Program-made: the position numbers and the translations under genes
The notes under the pieces: generated by a model
Told to the model about the DNA's origin: nothing
The model's input: the letters and a program-made list of their open reading frames with translations, nothing else
Database searches by the model: none
DNA from: Bradyrhizobium diazoefficiens
GTDB taxonomy: Bacteria > Pseudomonadota > Alphaproteobacteria > Rhizobiales > Xanthobacteraceae
Length of the DNA stretch: 64,000 bases
Direction: 5' to 3'
NCBI RefSeq assembly: GCF_016599855.1
Contig: NZ_CP067041.1
Location: 4,278,001 to 4,342,000 of the forward strand
Shown: positions 26,098-37,192 of the stretch, piece after piece
How positions within the stretch are numbered: the first letter of the stretch is position 1
Layout of the letters: the number at the start of each line of letters is the position of its first letter

Positions 26098-27611
26098 TGT
26101 CCAGCCCGGACACATGGGTAACAGGACGTACCTAAGACATGGGTGACAACCTCGTGCCGAACGGGTTGTCGAAGGTTGCAGGTCACTCCACGCCTTGATG
26201 GCACGGCCTATTATTGCTCGGCCCGCGCTATCGCCGTCAACCCCGCGCGCCAAGGGGCGCGCCCCTGCGGGCTTCGGGGGTTGACCGCTCAGCGCGGCCA
26301 AGCAAGTGGGCTGCCATGCCGAGAATGAGTCAGAGCGACGATGTCGTACCGGAGACATCGGTAACGGGCTTCAGGGCGAACGGGTTGTCGAGGGGTTGCA
26401 AGGTCTTTTGCTCCAGGTCGAAGTATCCCAGATCGTAGTGCATGAAGCTGACGAGCCAAATGCCGTCGTCGACTTCCTTGATACCGAGCTTCTGGCCGGC
26501 CAGCACGGTCGAGATGTTGATCCTCTTGCGATGCAGGCAGAGGCCGCAGGCGGTGACGAGGACGTCGCGGTCATGGAATGGATAGGACAGTTCGGGCAGG
26601 CCGTCATAACGGCGCGGTGACGCCGCATACAATTGCGCCGGGCATTTCATGCCGAGCGCCTCGTGTGGTCTTTCCGTGTTGAACTCGTGGACGAAGGCAT
26701 CGAAGCGGCCCTGTTGTTGCAGAATGTTCGCGCCCGGTGGCCGGGTCGCCTCCTGCTTCAGCGTCAGGTGCATGCGCTCATGACGGCCGTTCTGCTGCGG
26801 ATGGCCCGGCTTGATGCGCTCGATCGCGATGCCGAGGCGAAGCCACCAGACCGAGAGTTTCGACAGGTTGAACAGCGCATTGGGGCTCGCGAACGGCACG
26901 CCATTGTCGGAGCGGATCGACAGCGGCAGCCCGCGTTCGCTAAACAGCCGTTCGAACGCGGTCATCGCCGGTTCCTCCCGCGTCGATTCCATGGCTTCGC
27001 ACATCAGCAGGAAGCGCGAAGCCTGATCGGTCACGGTGAGTGGGTAGCAATAGCGCCCATTGCCGAGCTTGAACTCACCCTTGAAGTCGGCACACCAGAG
27101 GTCGTTGGGGATGGCGCCGGCCGACAGCGGCGTGCCCTGTGCGCGGCCCTTGCGCTCACGCGCGCGCTTCACCAGGCTGTGGCGATCAAGCACGGCATGG
27201 ATGGTGCTCTTGGCCGGAACCCGGACATCGCCGTCAAGCCGTCGAACCAGGAGCTCGCGGATCTTGCGGGCTCCCCAATGGGGCTTCTCCCCCTTCAACT
27301 GCACGATCAGGCTTTCCAGCTGCTGCGGCAGCTGGTTGGCATAGCGCACCGGCCGGCGCGACCGGTCCGTCAGGGCCTCGAGCCCGTGCTCCTTGTAGCG
27401 ATCAAAAATCTTGTAGCCGGTCTTTCGCGAGATGCCGAACTCCCGGCAGACCTCCGTCATGGCCTCGCCCTCCAACAGCCGGGCGACAAACCGCAGGCGC
27501 TCCTCCATCACCGAACTCGCTTTCCACGGCATCTACACCTCCCGCAGAACAAAAGCGGAAAGCGTAACCCATGTGTCCGGTACGAAGTGTCACCTATGTC
27601 TCGGGCCACTC
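26098..27611. mobile_element. IS481-family insertion sequence, apparently intact
   Basis: The element encloses one transposase gene. Its ends are imperfect inverted repeats. The left end reads TGTCCAGCCCGGACACATGG. The inward sequence from the right end reads AGTGGCCCGAGACATAGG. Both ends carry a second inner unit containing CGTACC and an (A)GACATGGGTGAC-like block. The hexamer CAGAAT flanks the insertion (26093-26098 and 27611-27616) and is a candidate target duplication, so the exact ends are uncertain by one or two bases. Located directly 3' of tRNA-Ser. Confidence 0.75.
26330..27532 (-). CDS. IS481-family transposase
   Basis: A 400-residue DDE transposase. The N-terminal helix-turn-helix (TEVCREFGISRKTGYKIFDRYKEHGLEALTDRSRRP) matches the IS481 type. 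The integrase-core triad is visible: Asp in NDLWCADFKGEF, Asp in SIRSDNGVPF and Glu in HPQQNGRHERMHLTLK. No frameshift or stop interrupts it. GGGAGG lies five bases before the ATG, so it is probably functional. A C-terminal domain of about 80 residues (YPFHDRDVLVTACGLCLHRKRINI..) binds no recognisable ligand. Confidence 0.93.
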   Translation of the reverse strand: MPWKASSVMEERLRFVARLLEGEAMTEVCREFGISRKTGYKIFDRYKEHGLEALTDRSRRPVRYANQLPQQLESLIVQLKGEKPHWGARKIRELLVRRLDGDVRVPAKSTIHAVLDRHSLVKRARERKGRAQGTPLSAGAIPNDLWCADFKGEFKLGNGRYCYPLTVTDQASRFLLMCEAMESTREEPAMTAFERLFSERGLPLSIRSDNGVPFASPNALFNLSKLSVWWLRLGIAIERIKPGHPQQNGRHERMHLTLKQEATRPPGANILQQQGRFDAFVHEFNTERPHEALGMKCPAQLYAASPRRYDGLPELSYPFHDRDVLVTACGLCLHRKRINISTVLAGQKLGIKEVDDGIWLVSFMHYDLGYFDLEQKTLQPLDNPFALKPVTDVSGTTSSL

Positions 27612-27950
27612 AGAATCAAGGCTGCTTCAGCTGAAAGCGACCGCAGCAGGCTTGCGAAAGCCCGGCGAAGGATACGCGCGGCTGAGTTCAGCCGGATCCG
27701 CGCTCTCCTTAGTATGTATGGGTGCGCGCACCTGGATGCGGGATCGTCAGACCCGCCAGTGCGAAGGTGATTTCAATACAGCCTCGTCCGCCCAGACGCT
27801 GAACCCGCCTTCCGGCGGCATGGAAAGCTCAGCGGCGAATACCCGTCTTGTGCAGCGGTCCGAGTTCCCCATCGCCATCGTCGGGCGCGATCTGAATCGC
27901 AGCCATTGGCGCGGCAGCCCCGTTCCGATTCGATCGGAACGGACATGGCT
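27612..27950. other. Region right of the IS without a supported gene
   Basis: About 340 bases between the IS and the Sel1-like gene. An open frame that starts inside the IS (27571) runs through to 27954 but has no recognisable protein features or ribosome binding site. It includes a short palindrome (ccgttccgattcgatcggaacgg, about 27920-27942) just downstream of the Sel1-like gene that may act as a terminator. Confidence 0.4.
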
Positions 27951-28217
27951 CTAATGCGCGGACACCCAGGCCCTCGCCTCACGCTGCGCGGCCGAGATCT
28001 CGGACTCCGACATCTGCCCGGCCACTTCCTGGCGCAGGGCGACGGCATCCTTGCGGCCCTTCAGCGCGGCGAGGTTGAACCATTTGTGCGCGGCGATGAG
28101 GTCGACCAGGCCCGAGCGGCCGCTCGCCCAATAGATCCCGCGCTCGAACAGAACGTCCGAGAGCGCGGTTGCATCGATCGGCGTTGCCGTATCGAGATCG
28201 AAAGTACCCTGAAACAT
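27951..28217 (-). CDS. Small Sel1-like repeat protein
   Basis: An 88-residue protein with one Sel1/TPR-like helical pair: LSDVLFERGIYWASGRSGLVDLIAAHKWFNLAALKGRKDAVALRQEVAGQMSESEISAAQREARAWV. The segment AHKWFNLAALKG.DA is the Sel1 signature. No signal peptide, so probably cytoplasmic. The ATG at 28217 has AAGGGG upstream, which rules out the longer frame. Stand-alone single-Sel1 proteins of this type occur in rhizobia; the binding partner is unknown. Confidence 0.7.
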   Translation of the reverse strand: MFQGTFDLDTATPIDATALSDVLFERGIYWASGRSGLVDLIAAHKWFNLAALKGRKDAVALRQEVAGQMSESEISAAQREARAWVSAH

Positions 28218-29056
28218 AGCGCATCCCCTTTTTCTTATGCCGTCTCGTCCCCCGAGCGCGGCTCCCGTCCAACCCTGATTTGCGTGATCCTTCCGGATCA
28301 TGCCTGTTCAACTCATCCCCTGAGTCTTTTTGCCCAAGCCGTTGGCCGGCTTGTTGGAGGCGATGATGGCGGGCAAATTTGAATGGCAGTTTAAGTATCG
28401 CGATGAAGGGGGCGTAAACGCCTGCGCGCGCGATAGACGCCAGCATTTCAAGAAGTCCATCATTTGCAGGCACTTCTGCGAGTCGTCAGATTTGGTTTAC
28501 CGTGGGATTTTGGGACATCGATAACCATCGCGCGCGGTGACGTGTGTCCTGCGGTCACGATTTGTGGCGGGCGCCGCGCTGGAACGATCGCCGGGCGCGA
28601 CGGGGGCCCGACCGCTGCAGTTATGCTCAAGATCCGGCGACGGTGCGATGGTTTGGCGTTGCGCCTAAGCGAGGTCCGTCGCCGCAACGATAGGTCGCCG
28701 CAGTTCTCGCCTGCCTCGAGGCCAACGGCCGAGGCGGCGCGACGACGCCGCGGTCAGATCAGCAATGTCGGGAAAGGGAATGCCGGCAATACCCCGGCCT
28801 CAGGGAACGAGGGCGTCGGCGAACACGTCAGGACCAGATTCCAAATTGGCCCGAGGGCCGCTTGTGGAATTGCGGAGCCCTTATTCAAGGAGACCGCACC
28901 GAACGAAGAAAACTTGTTTCTTCTGCCGGACCGCCAAAGAGAACGATCCGACCGTTGACCTGATGTCTCGCCGACACCCTCTATCGTCGACCAGAACCTC
29001 CAGGAGGCGCTGATGACGTGCCGGCTCTCCGGGAGCCGGCAACTTCAGAAGCGAAG
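28218..29056. other. Long non-coding stretch
   Basis: About 840 bases between the Sel1-like gene and the Lys/Ala peptide gene. An open frame at 28464-28958 (+) and smaller ones exist, but none has a ribosome binding site, recognisable composition or family resemblance. The region may be decayed coding DNA, possibly part of tRNA-adjacent accessory DNA. Confidence 0.45.
29020..29040 (-). terminator. Hairpin downstream of the Lys/Ala peptide gene
   Basis: An 8-bp perfect stem (gccggctc/gagccggc) with a five-base loop, 17 bases after the stop of the small basic peptide gene. There is no strong T-run after it on the minus strand, so it is a probable but not certain terminator. Confidence 0.55.
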
Positions 29057-29155
29057 TTACTTCTTCTTGGCGACCTTGCGGGTCTTCTTCGCAGTCTTCT
29101 TCACTGCGCTCTTCGCCTTCTTCGCCTTCTTCGCCTTCTTTGCTTTCTTGGCCAT
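29057..29155 (-). CDS. 32-residue Lys/Ala-rich histone-H1-like peptide
   Basis: The frame encodes MAKKAKKAKKAKKAKSAVKK followed by TAKKTRKVAKKK and a stop. More than half the residues are lysine; the rest are almost all alanine, with a few Thr, Val, Ser and Arg. Four near-perfect KKA units make up the first half. GGAGGG stands four bases before the ATG, and a hairpin follows the stop, so it looks like a real transcription and translation unit. It resembles the C-terminal tails of bacterial H1-like (HctA/AlgP-type) nucleoid proteins, so nucleic-acid binding is inferred. It has no globular domain. Confidence 0.75.
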   Translation of the reverse strand: MAKKAKKAKKAKKAKSAVKKTAKKTRKVAKKK

Positions 29156-29721
29156 GTTGCCCTCCGATGTGTGAGATGGCTTTAATCGCTGCGCGCATTC
29201 GGGGATCGAATGCACTCACCCCGAATACACCAACACGACGAAAAAAACATCTTCTGACTTAAGGAAGTGTTGACGACGCAGCGCGCGTGCGACAGCCGCG
29301 CTTGATTTGCCTGCAAGCAGAGACACGCGCCTGCGAATGCAAATGCGTCTCGCAGTATCGACCTCGGCAAGCACAGCGATTGCGAAAAAACCCTATGCAG
29401 TAAGTATTATTCTGCACGCGCACATCACTCGTCGTCGGTGCGACGACGCACGCGGCGAAGCGCGCGATCGCCTCGCGGAAGCGAGTCGCGGACTCTGAGT
29501 CGCGAATTTTGGCAACGAAATTATTTTCATGCTTAACGGCGGAAGCACTCGTCAGAGCGTGTGGAAGTCGCCGTTTTGCGCGAATCGCGCGGGCCGCGAT
29601 TCGGTCGTCGCATCGCACTTCAAGGACATGATGTTTGCGATCGAAGACGCGCGAACGCGTCGCATCGCGACCGGATGCGAGGTAACGAAGACTGTCCGTC
29701 ACCTCGTCCGAATGCGCGACG
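29156..29721. other. Non-coding region, rich in TCGCGA/GCGATCGC-type words
   Basis: No convincing gene in about 565 bases between the basic peptide gene and the end of gatB. The first 130 bases should contain the peptide promoter and include A-runs near 29240 and 29385. From about 29430 to 29700 the sequence is unusually dense in tcgcga, gcgatcgc, gcgcgaa and related self-complementary words. One local hairpin is cctcgcg-gaag-cgagtcgcgg. Confidence 0.45.
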
Positions 29722-31200
29722 TCAGATGCCGAGCTTCGACTTGAGCAGCTCGTTGACCGCCTGCGGGTTCGCCTTGCCGCCGGACGACTTCATCACCTGG
29801 CCGACGAACCAGCCGAGCGACTGCGGCTTGTCCTTCACCTGCGCGGCCTTGTCAGGATTGGCCGCGATGATGTCGTCGACAACCTTTTCGATCGCCGAAA
29901 GATCCGTGACCTGCTTCATGCCGCGGCTTTCGACCAGCGCGCGGGGATCGCCGCCCTCCTGCCAGACAATCTCGAACAGATCCTTGGCGATCTTGCCCGA
30001 GATCGTGCCCTCGCCGATCAGGTCGATGATCGCGGCCAGCTGCTCGGACGTAACGGGAGAGCCCGCAATATCCCGGCCTTCCTTGTTGAGACGGCCGAAC
30101 AGCTCATTGATCACCCAGTTCGCCGCCATCTTGCCGTCACGGGCGCGGTTGGCGAGCCTGTCGAGCACCGTCTCGTAGAACACCGCGCTCTCGCGCTCGG
30201 CGACCAGCACGCTCGCGTCATAGGCCGACAGGCCGAAGTCTGCGACAAAGCGCGTCTTCTTCTGGTCCGGCAGCTCTGGGAGCTCAGCCTTCAGCTCGTC
30301 CACGAAGTCTTGCGAGAACTCCAGCGGCAACAAATCCGGATCGGGGAAGTAGCGGTAGTCGTGCGCCTCTTCCTTCGAGCGCATCGAGCGCGTCTCGCCC
30401 TTGTTGGGATCGTAGAGCCGCGTCTCCTGGTCGATCCGGCCGCCATCCTCGAGGATTTCGATCTGACGGCGCGCTTCGTACTCGATCGCCTGGCCGATGA
30501 AATTGATCGAGTTCATGTTCTTGATCTCGCAGCGGGTGCCGAGCGGCGCGCCCGGCTTGCGCACCGAGACATTGACGTCGGCGCGCAAGGACCCCTTCTC
30601 CATGTCGCCGTCGCAGGTGCCGAGATAGCGCAGGATCGAGCGCAGCTTGGTCACATAGGCCTTGGCCTGCTCGGCATCGCGGATGTCGGGCTTGGAGACG
30701 ATCTCCATCAGCGCCACGCCGCAGCGGTTGAGATCGACATAGGACATGGTCGGCGACCGGTCGTGCAGCAGCTTGCCGGCGTCCTGCTCCAGATGCAGCC
30801 GCTCGATGCCGATGGTGGCCGTCTTGCCGCCGTCCAGTTCGACCACGACCTCGCCCTCGCCTACGATCGGCGACTTGTACTGGCTGATCTGGTAGCCCTG
30901 CGGCGAGTCCGGATAGAAATAGTTTTTGCGGTCGAACACCGAGCGCAGGTTGATCTGAGCATTGAGGCCCAGCCCGGTCCGGACAGCCTGTCTGACACAT
31001 TCCTCGTTGATGACGGGCAGCATGCCCGGCATCGCCGCGTCGACCAGCGACACGTGGCTGTTCGGTTCACCGCCGAACGCAGTCGGCGCGGCCGAGAACA
31101 GTTTTGAGTTCGAGGTCACCTGGGCATGGATCTCCATGCCGATGACCATCTCCCAATCGCCGGTGGCTCCTTTAAGAAGCTTGTGCGTCGCCGTGCTCAT
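29722..31200 (-). CDS. gatB: Asp-tRNA(Asn)/Glu-tRNA(Gln) amidotransferase subunit B
   Basis: The tRNA-binding kinase-like subunit of GatCAB, which amidates mischarged Glu-tRNA(Gln) and Asp-tRNA(Asn). The 492-residue protein starts [48 protein letters not shown] and continues with [19 protein letters not shown] and [24 protein letters not shown]. The YqeY-like tail ends [14 protein letters not shown]. The ATG at 31200 overlaps the stop of the preceding 100-residue gene (ATGA), although the frame is open to 31413. Confidence 0.96.
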   Translation of the reverse strand: MSTATHKLLKGATGDWEMVIGMEIHAQVTSNSKLFSAAPTAFGGEPNSHVSLVDAAMPGMLPVINEECVRQAVRTGLGLNAQINLRSVFDRKNYFYPDSPQGYQISQYKSPIVGEGEVVVELDGGKTATIGIERLHLEQDAGKLLHDRSPTMSYVDLNRCGVALMEIVSKPDIRDAEQAKAYVTKLRSILRYLGTCDGDMEKGSLRADVNVSVRKPGAPLGTRCEIKNMNSINFIGQAIEYEARRQIEILEDGGRIDQETRLYDPNKGETRSMRSKEEAHDYRYFPDPDLLPLEFSQDFVDELKAELPELPDQKKTRFVADFGLSAYDASVLVAERESAVFYETVLDRLANRARDGKMAANWVINELFGRLNKEGRDIAGSPVTSEQLAAIIDLIGEGTISGKIAKDLFEIVWQEGGDPRALVESRGMKQVTDLSAIEKVVDDIIAANPDKAAQVKDKPQSLGWFVGQVMKSSGGKANPQAVNELLKSKLGI

Positions 31201-31499
31201 GTCTTGCTCCCAAGCAGCGTGGCCGCGATCCGCTCCCACTCCGCTTCCAATGAATCCTTTGCCGCGGGCTGGCCCGCCTGGCGGTACCAGTAGCCGGCAT
31301 TGCCGAGATCGCCTTCGACGCTGTGCAGATAGGCGTGCACCCAGGCGGCGTCGCGACCATTGTCGTCCTGAACGATCTTGTGCGCCTGGTCCCAGTCGCC
31401 CTTCGCAGCCCACCAGAGGCCGGCGAGCGGCGCGTTCAGCTCCGGCGCGGGTGCCGCGCCGTCGAGGCTCGCGATGAAATCGGCGACATTCACCACCAC
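31197..31499 (-). CDS. Conserved small protein between gatA and gatB
   Basis: A 100-residue soluble protein, [72 protein letters not shown]. The aromatic, helical pattern resembles a TPR-like hairpin, but no named family is recognised. It starts with GTG (31499, 31496 or 31493) inside the end of gatA and stops inside the gatB start codon, so it is translationally coupled to both. A role linked to GatCAB assembly or expression is inferred only from position. Confidence 0.75.
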   Translation of the reverse strand: MVVNVADFIASLDGAAPAPELNAPLAGLWWAAKGDWDQAHKIVQDDNGRDAAWVHAYLHSVEGDLGNAGYWYRQAGQPAAKDSLEAEWERIAATLLGSKT

Positions 31500-32965
31500 C
31501 TCGCGGGCGTGAAGCGGCCGGCGGCCTGCTCGATCACCTCGCCGAGCGAGAACAGCGTCTCCTCGTCGAAGGGACGGCCGATCAGCTGCAGGCCGAGCGG
31601 CAGGCCTTGCGCGTCCTTACCGGCGGGCACGGCGATGCCGGGCAGGCCCGCCATGTTCACGGTCACCGTGAAGATGTCGTTGAGATACATCTCGACGGGG
31701 TCGGCGCCGCCCTTCTCGCCGATGCCGAAGGCTGCCGACGGCGTCGCCGGCGTCAGGATCGCGTCCACGCCCTTGGCGAAGCAGTCCTCAAAATCCTTCT
31801 TGATCAGCGTGCGCACCTTCTGGGCGCGCAGATAATAGGCGTCGTAATAGCCGGCCGAGAGCACATAGGTGCCGATCATGACGCGGCGCTTCACTTCGGC
31901 ACCAAAACCTTCGGCGCGGGTGTTCTCGTAGAGCTCCCTGATGTCCTTAGCCGACTCGCGCAGCCCGTAGCGGACGCCGTCGTAGCGCGCCAGGTTGGAG
32001 GACGCCTCCGCCGGCGCCACGATGTAATAGGCCGGCAGCGCGTATTTGGTGTGCGGCAGCGACACTTCGACCAGCTCGGCGCCGGCCGCCTTCAGCCAGG
32101 CCGCGCCCTCGCTCCACAGTTTTTCGATCTCGGCCGGCATGCCGTCGAGACGATACTCCCTGGGGATGCCGATCTTGAGGCCCTTTACGGACTTGCCGAT
32201 CGCAGCCTCGTAGTCCGGCACGGGAATGTCGGCCGAGGTCGTGTCCTTCGGATCATGCCCGGCCATCGAGCGCAGCAGCATCGCGCTGTCGCGCACACTG
32301 CGCGCGATCGGGCCGGCCTGGTCGAGCGAGGAGGCAAAGGCAACGATGCCCCAGCGCGAACAGCGCCCATAGGTCGGCTTGATGCCGACGGTCGCGGTGA
32401 ACGCCGCCGGCTGGCGGATCGAGCCGCCGGTGTCCGTCGCCGTCGCGCCCATGCAGAGCAGCGCGGCGACGGCCGAAGCCGAGCCGCCGGACGAGCCGCC
32501 CGGCACCAGCGTGGTGTTGCTTCCGTCACGCCGCCAGGGATTGCCGACGGGACCGAAGTACGAGGTCTCGTTTGCCGAGCCCATCGCGAACTCGTCATTG
32601 TTGAGCTTGCCCAGCATCACGGCGCCGTCGCGCCAGAGTTGCGAGGTGATGGTGGATTCATAAGTCGGCACGAAATTGCCGAGGATCTTCGAGCACGCCG
32701 TGGTGCGCACGCCCTTGGTCGCGAACAGGTCCTTGATGCCGAGCGGAATGCCGGCGAGCGGACCGGCATCGCCCTTGGCGATCCTGGCGTCCGCCTCGCG
32801 CGCCATGCTGCGCGCCTGGTCGGGCGTCTCCATCACGAAGGCGTTGAGCACGCGCGCAGCCTCAATCGTGGAAAGATGCGCGTCGGTCAGCTCGAGGGAC
32901 GTGAAAGTCTTGTCGGCGAGGCCCTTGCGGGCCTCGGCGAGCGTCAGCGATGTCAAATCGGTCAT
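31490..32965 (-). CDS. gatA: Asp-tRNA(Asn)/Glu-tRNA(Gln) amidotransferase subunit A
   Basis: The glutaminase subunit of GatCAB, 491 residues, amidase-signature fold. The catalytic Ser-cisSer-Lys elements are visible: [24 protein letters not shown] with the lysine, and [35 protein letters not shown] with the serines. The C-terminus [22 protein letters not shown] is typical. Overlaps the upstream 70-residue gene by four bases and the downstream 100-residue gene by about ten. Confidence 0.96.
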   Translation of the reverse strand: MTDLTSLTLAEARKGLADKTFTSLELTDAHLSTIEAARVLNAFVMETPDQARSMAREADARIAKGDAGPLAGIPLGIKDLFATKGVRTTACSKILGNFVPTYESTITSQLWRDGAVMLGKLNNDEFAMGSANETSYFGPVGNPWRRDGSNTTLVPGGSSGGSASAVAALLCMGATATDTGGSIRQPAAFTATVGIKPTYGRCSRWGIVAFASSLDQAGPIARSVRDSAMLLRSMAGHDPKDTTSADIPVPDYEAAIGKSVKGLKIGIPREYRLDGMPAEIEKLWSEGAAWLKAAGAELVEVSLPHTKYALPAYYIVAPAEASSNLARYDGVRYGLRESAKDIRELYENTRAEGFGAEVKRRVMIGTYVLSAGYYDAYYLRAQKVRTLIKKDFEDCFAKGVDAILTPATPSAAFGIGEKGGADPVEMYLNDIFTVTVNMAGLPGIAVPAGKDAQGLPLGLQLIGRPFDEETLFSLGEVIEQAAGRFTPARWW

Positions 32966-33174
32966 TTATTGATCGGGCTGCAGAAGAACGGAGACAGGGT
33001 CTTGTCGTGGGCCGGGTCGTCTTTTTTGGCAGCCGCATTCGCGGCGGCCTCGAGTTCGTCGAGCACGGCATTGACGGCGACATTGGGATCGGCAGCCTTG
33101 CCCTGCCGCTCCATTTTGTCGAGATAGTTCATGTAGGCCTGATAGGCCTTCTCATCGTCGCACAGCAGGCACAT
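32962..33174 (-). CDS. Small CxxC-starting protein between gatC and gatA
   Basis: A 70-residue protein, [24 protein letters not shown] at the start, then an Ala-rich helical middle ([21 protein letters not shown]) and [10 protein letters not shown] at the end. The N-terminal CLLC and a third cysteine near the C-terminus suggest metal or disulfide chemistry, but no family is recognised. Its stop overlaps the gatA start (ATGA), and it follows gatC by 21 bases, so it belongs to the operon. Confidence 0.72.
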   Translation of the reverse strand: MCLLCDDEKAYQAYMNYLDKMERQGKAADPNVAVNAVLDELEAAANAAAKKDDPAHDKTLSPFFCSPINK

Positions 33175-33195
33175 TGGACAACGTCCTGAATTGAA

Positions 33196-34637
<1,442 letters not shown>

Positions 34638-34656
34638 GGTGTGTCTCTCTCTTGGT

Positions 34657-35634
34657 TCAGGCGAGCGATGCGATGGAGTTGCGCCGGCCGGCAAGAAGCT
34701 GCTCGGCTTCGGTCGCAATCCGTTCGACGATCTCGGCCGCCGGTGGAATATCATGAATCAGGCCGACAGCTTCTCCCGCAAAGACAGCCGCGATGTCGAA
34801 ATCGCCCGCCATTTTTGCCGCGGCATATTCCTTGGAAACTTCGTCCGCGCGCTGCATCAGCTCGATCTCACGGCCGGTCCAACTCTTGATATGGTCGTTG
34901 ACCAGCGTGCGTGCCGTGAACGGCGCCGGCCAGAACAGCTTCCGCGACCAATCGGGAATGACGCCGCGCACGGTGCCGTTGCCGTCGGCCGCGCGAATGC
35001 ACCGCTTCGCCTCCTCCGCGCCGTTGGCCTCGACGCTCGCGTAGAAGCGCGTGCCGACCAGCACGCCGGATGCACCGAGCATCATCATTGCCGCGAGACC
35101 ACGGCCATCGGCAATCCCGCCGGCCGCGACGACGGGCACGCGTCCGGCCGCGAGATCCACGATCGCGGGCACGATATTGACCGTGGTGCGCGATGCGCCG
35201 TGCCCGCCCGCCTCCGTGCCCTGCGCGATCAAGATCTCCGCGCCGGCGTCGAGCGCCTGCTTCGCCATGTCCTCGCTCTGCACCTGACAGATCAATCGCG
35301 CCCCGCCCGCCTTGATGCGTGGCACGAACGGTGCGGGATCGCCGAACGACAGCATGACGGCCTGCGGGCGAGCATCGAGCGCGATGTCGAGAAGGTCGGG
35401 CTGTTTTGCCAGGCTCCAGGTGATGAAGCCGATCCCGAACGGTGCAAATCCCTTAAGCTCCGCGGCCTCAGCCTGAAGTCGGGCGCGGTCGCCATAGCCA
35501 CCACCAAGGATGCCAAAGCCGCCGGCCTCGCTGACGGCGCGGGTCAGCCTGCTGCCCGCGATCGTGTCCATGGGAGCCGACAGGATCGGATGCCTGATCC
35601 CGAGAAGCTCCGTCAATAGCGTGGCGATCGGCAT
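34657..35634 (-). CDS. Nitronate monooxygenase-like flavoprotein (copy 2)
   Basis: A 325-residue paralogue of the neighbouring gene. It shows LLGIRHPILSAPMDTIAGSRLTRAVSEAGGFGILGGGYG, ILIAQGTEAGGHGASRTTVNIVPAIVD and VVAAGGIADGRGLAAMMMLGASGVLVGTRFYASVE. The frame is open to 35670, but the ATG at 35634 has GGGAG in the right place. Divergent from a LysR gene 96 bases away, which is the likely regulator of the two-gene unit. Confidence 0.87.
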   Translation of the reverse strand: MPIATLLTELLGIRHPILSAPMDTIAGSRLTRAVSEAGGFGILGGGYGDRARLQAEAAELKGFAPFGIGFITWSLAKQPDLLDIALDARPQAVMLSFGDPAPFVPRIKAGGARLICQVQSEDMAKQALDAGAEILIAQGTEAGGHGASRTTVNIVPAIVDLAAGRVPVVAAGGIADGRGLAAMMMLGASGVLVGTRFYASVEANGAEEAKRCIRAADGNGTVRGVIPDWSRKLFWPAPFTARTLVNDHIKSWTGREIELMQRADEVSKEYAAAKMAGDFDIAAVFAGEAVGLIHDIPPAAEIVERIATEAEQLLAGRRNSIASLA

Positions 35635-35730
35635 AGGCTCTCCCACTCTGGACAGAAAGATTAGGCGCAACTAGCATTCTCGAAAAATGAATTGTTGCGA
35701 ACGCAGCCATCACAAAAGCGAAACGACGCC

Positions 35731-36621
35731 ATGGAACTGAGTGACATCCAGACCTTCGCCGCGGTCGCCCGCACCGGCGGCATCACCCGGGCCGCCGAAG
35801 AGCTCAACACGGTGCAATCCAACGTCACCCAGCGCATCAAGGCGCTGGAGGCCGAGATCGGCACGCCGCTGTTCGAGCGCCACAGCCGCGGCATGGCGCT
35901 GACCGGCGCCGGCAAACGCCTTTTACCTTACGCGCAACGGATGTCCGCGTTATCGCGCGAAGCTGTGCTAGCCGCGCGCGATGATGGCGAGCCGAAGGGA
36001 CCGCTGTCGATCGGCTCGATGGAGACGACGGCCGCCGTGCGGCTGCCGCCGCTGCTGGCCGATTTCCACCGCCGCTTCCCTTCCGTGCGGCTGAGCCTGC
36101 GCACGTCGCCGACCGCCGATCTCGTTGCCGGCGTGCTCGAAGGCACGCTCGATGGCGCTTTCGTCGCCGGCCCCATCGCGCATGCCGACCTCACCGCCAC
36201 AAGCGCGTTCCGCGAGGAGCTGGTGCTGGTCAGCGCGCGGCGCTGGGCCTCGCTCGCCGAGTTGCGCGCCGGCACGCCGGAATCCGGTCCGACCGCACTG
36301 GTCTTCCGCACCGGCTGCACCTATCGCCAGAAGCTCGAGCAGATTCTCGTCGAGTTCGGGTGGCCGTCGGCCGCGCGCTTCGAACTCGGCACGCTCGACG
36401 GCATGATCGGCTGCGTCGCTGCCGATATGGGCGTGACGCTACTGCCACGGGCCGTCGTCGAGCGCAGTGCGATGACCGGCAGCGTGACGATGCACGCGCT
36501 GAGCCCGTCGCATGCCCGCGTCGAGACACTGTTCATCCAGCGCCGCGCCGGCCATCAATACAGCGCCCTTCAAGGCTTGCTGTCGTGTTTGAAGGGCGAC
36601 GATCAGGGCATCGCGGCCTGA
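35731..36621 (+). CDS. LysR-family transcriptional regulator
   Basis: A 296-residue regulator. The N-terminal winged helix is ELSDIQTFAAVARTGGITRAAEELNTVQSNVTQRIKALEAEIGTPLFERHSRGMALTGAGKRLLPYAQRM. A type-2 periplasmic-binding-like effector domain follows (GPLSIGSMETTAAVRLPPLLADFHRRFPSVRLSLRTSPTADLV). Divergently placed to two nitronate monooxygenase genes, so it probably controls them; an operator would lie in 35635-35730. The effector is unknown. Confidence 0.9.
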   Translation: MELSDIQTFAAVARTGGITRAAEELNTVQSNVTQRIKALEAEIGTPLFERHSRGMALTGAGKRLLPYAQRMSALSREAVLAARDDGEPKGPLSIGSMETTAAVRLPPLLADFHRRFPSVRLSLRTSPTADLVAGVLEGTLDGAFVAGPIAHADLTATSAFREELVLVSARRWASLAELRAGTPESGPTALVFRTGCTYRQKLEQILVEFGWPSAARFELGTLDGMIGCVAADMGVTLLPRAVVERSAMTGSVTMHALSPSHARVETLFIQRRAGHQYSALQGLLSCLKGDDQGIAA

Positions 36622-36697
36622 CGCATTGCAGCTGCGTCACGACCGACTGGATTCTCTGGTTCACTCCGTAGCGCATCGCGTGTTATGCGCTAACGCC

Positions 36698-37189
36698 ATG
36701 CCGGCTCCCATCCTCCCGCTTATCGAAGCTGCAAGCCACTGGCCCGAACGCGGCGGGTTGATCGGCCTTGATCTCGGTACGAAGACCATTGGCGTTGCCG
36801 TATCCAATCCGGACCGCCGGCTCGCGACCGGTGTCGAGACCATCCAGCGCAAGGCGTTCAAGCAGGATGCGGCGCGGCTGCTTGCCATCGCCGCCGAACG
36901 CAAGGTCGTCGGCCTCGTGCTCGGCCTGCCCATCAACATGGATGGCAGCGAGGGCCCGCGCGCGCAATCCACCCGGGCGTTTGCCCGCAATCTCGCCAAC
37001 CTGACCGCGCTTCCGATCGGCCTCTGGGACGAGCGCCTCTCGACTGCGGCAGTCGAGCGCGAGCTGATCGGCATGGACGTCAGCCGCGCCAAGCGCGCCG
37101 AGGTGATCGACGAGCACGCCGCGATCTTCATCCTGCAAGGCGCGCTCGACCGGCTCGCCAATCTGCGCGCGGCATCGGGGAACGGCTGA
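36698..37189 (+). CDS. ruvX: Putative pre-16S rRNA nuclease / Holliday junction resolvase RuvX (YqgF)
   Basis: A 163-residue RNase-H-fold protein. The first acidic site is in GLIGLDLGTKTIGVAVSNPDRRLATGVETI; the second is in VVGLVLGLPINMDGSEGPRAQSTRAFARNL; LPIGLWDERLSTAAVERELI and EVIDEHAAIFILQGALD complete the family pattern. YqgF processes the 5' end of 16S rRNA in E. coli. The ATG at 36698 matches the usual length; the frame is open to 36626. Confidence 0.92.
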   Translation: MPAPILPLIEAASHWPERGGLIGLDLGTKTIGVAVSNPDRRLATGVETIQRKAFKQDAARLLAIAAERKVVGLVLGLPINMDGSEGPRAQSTRAFARNLANLTALPIGLWDERLSTAAVERELIGMDVSRAKRAEVIDEHAAIFILQGALDRLANLRAASGNG

Positions 37190-37192
37190 TCC

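Noticed and set aside
25945..28865. A shared word, TTCCAAATTG(A/G)CCCG, before tRNA-Ser (about 25949) and at about 28847, considered as island att sites
   Set aside because: Only about 16 bases with mismatches, not overlapping the tRNA 3' end, and similar words occur elsewhere; too weak to support an element boundary.
28464..28958. 164-codon plus-strand frame in the gene-poor region
   Set aside because: No ribosome binding site, no hydrophobic or catalytic pattern, and composition like random GC-rich DNA.
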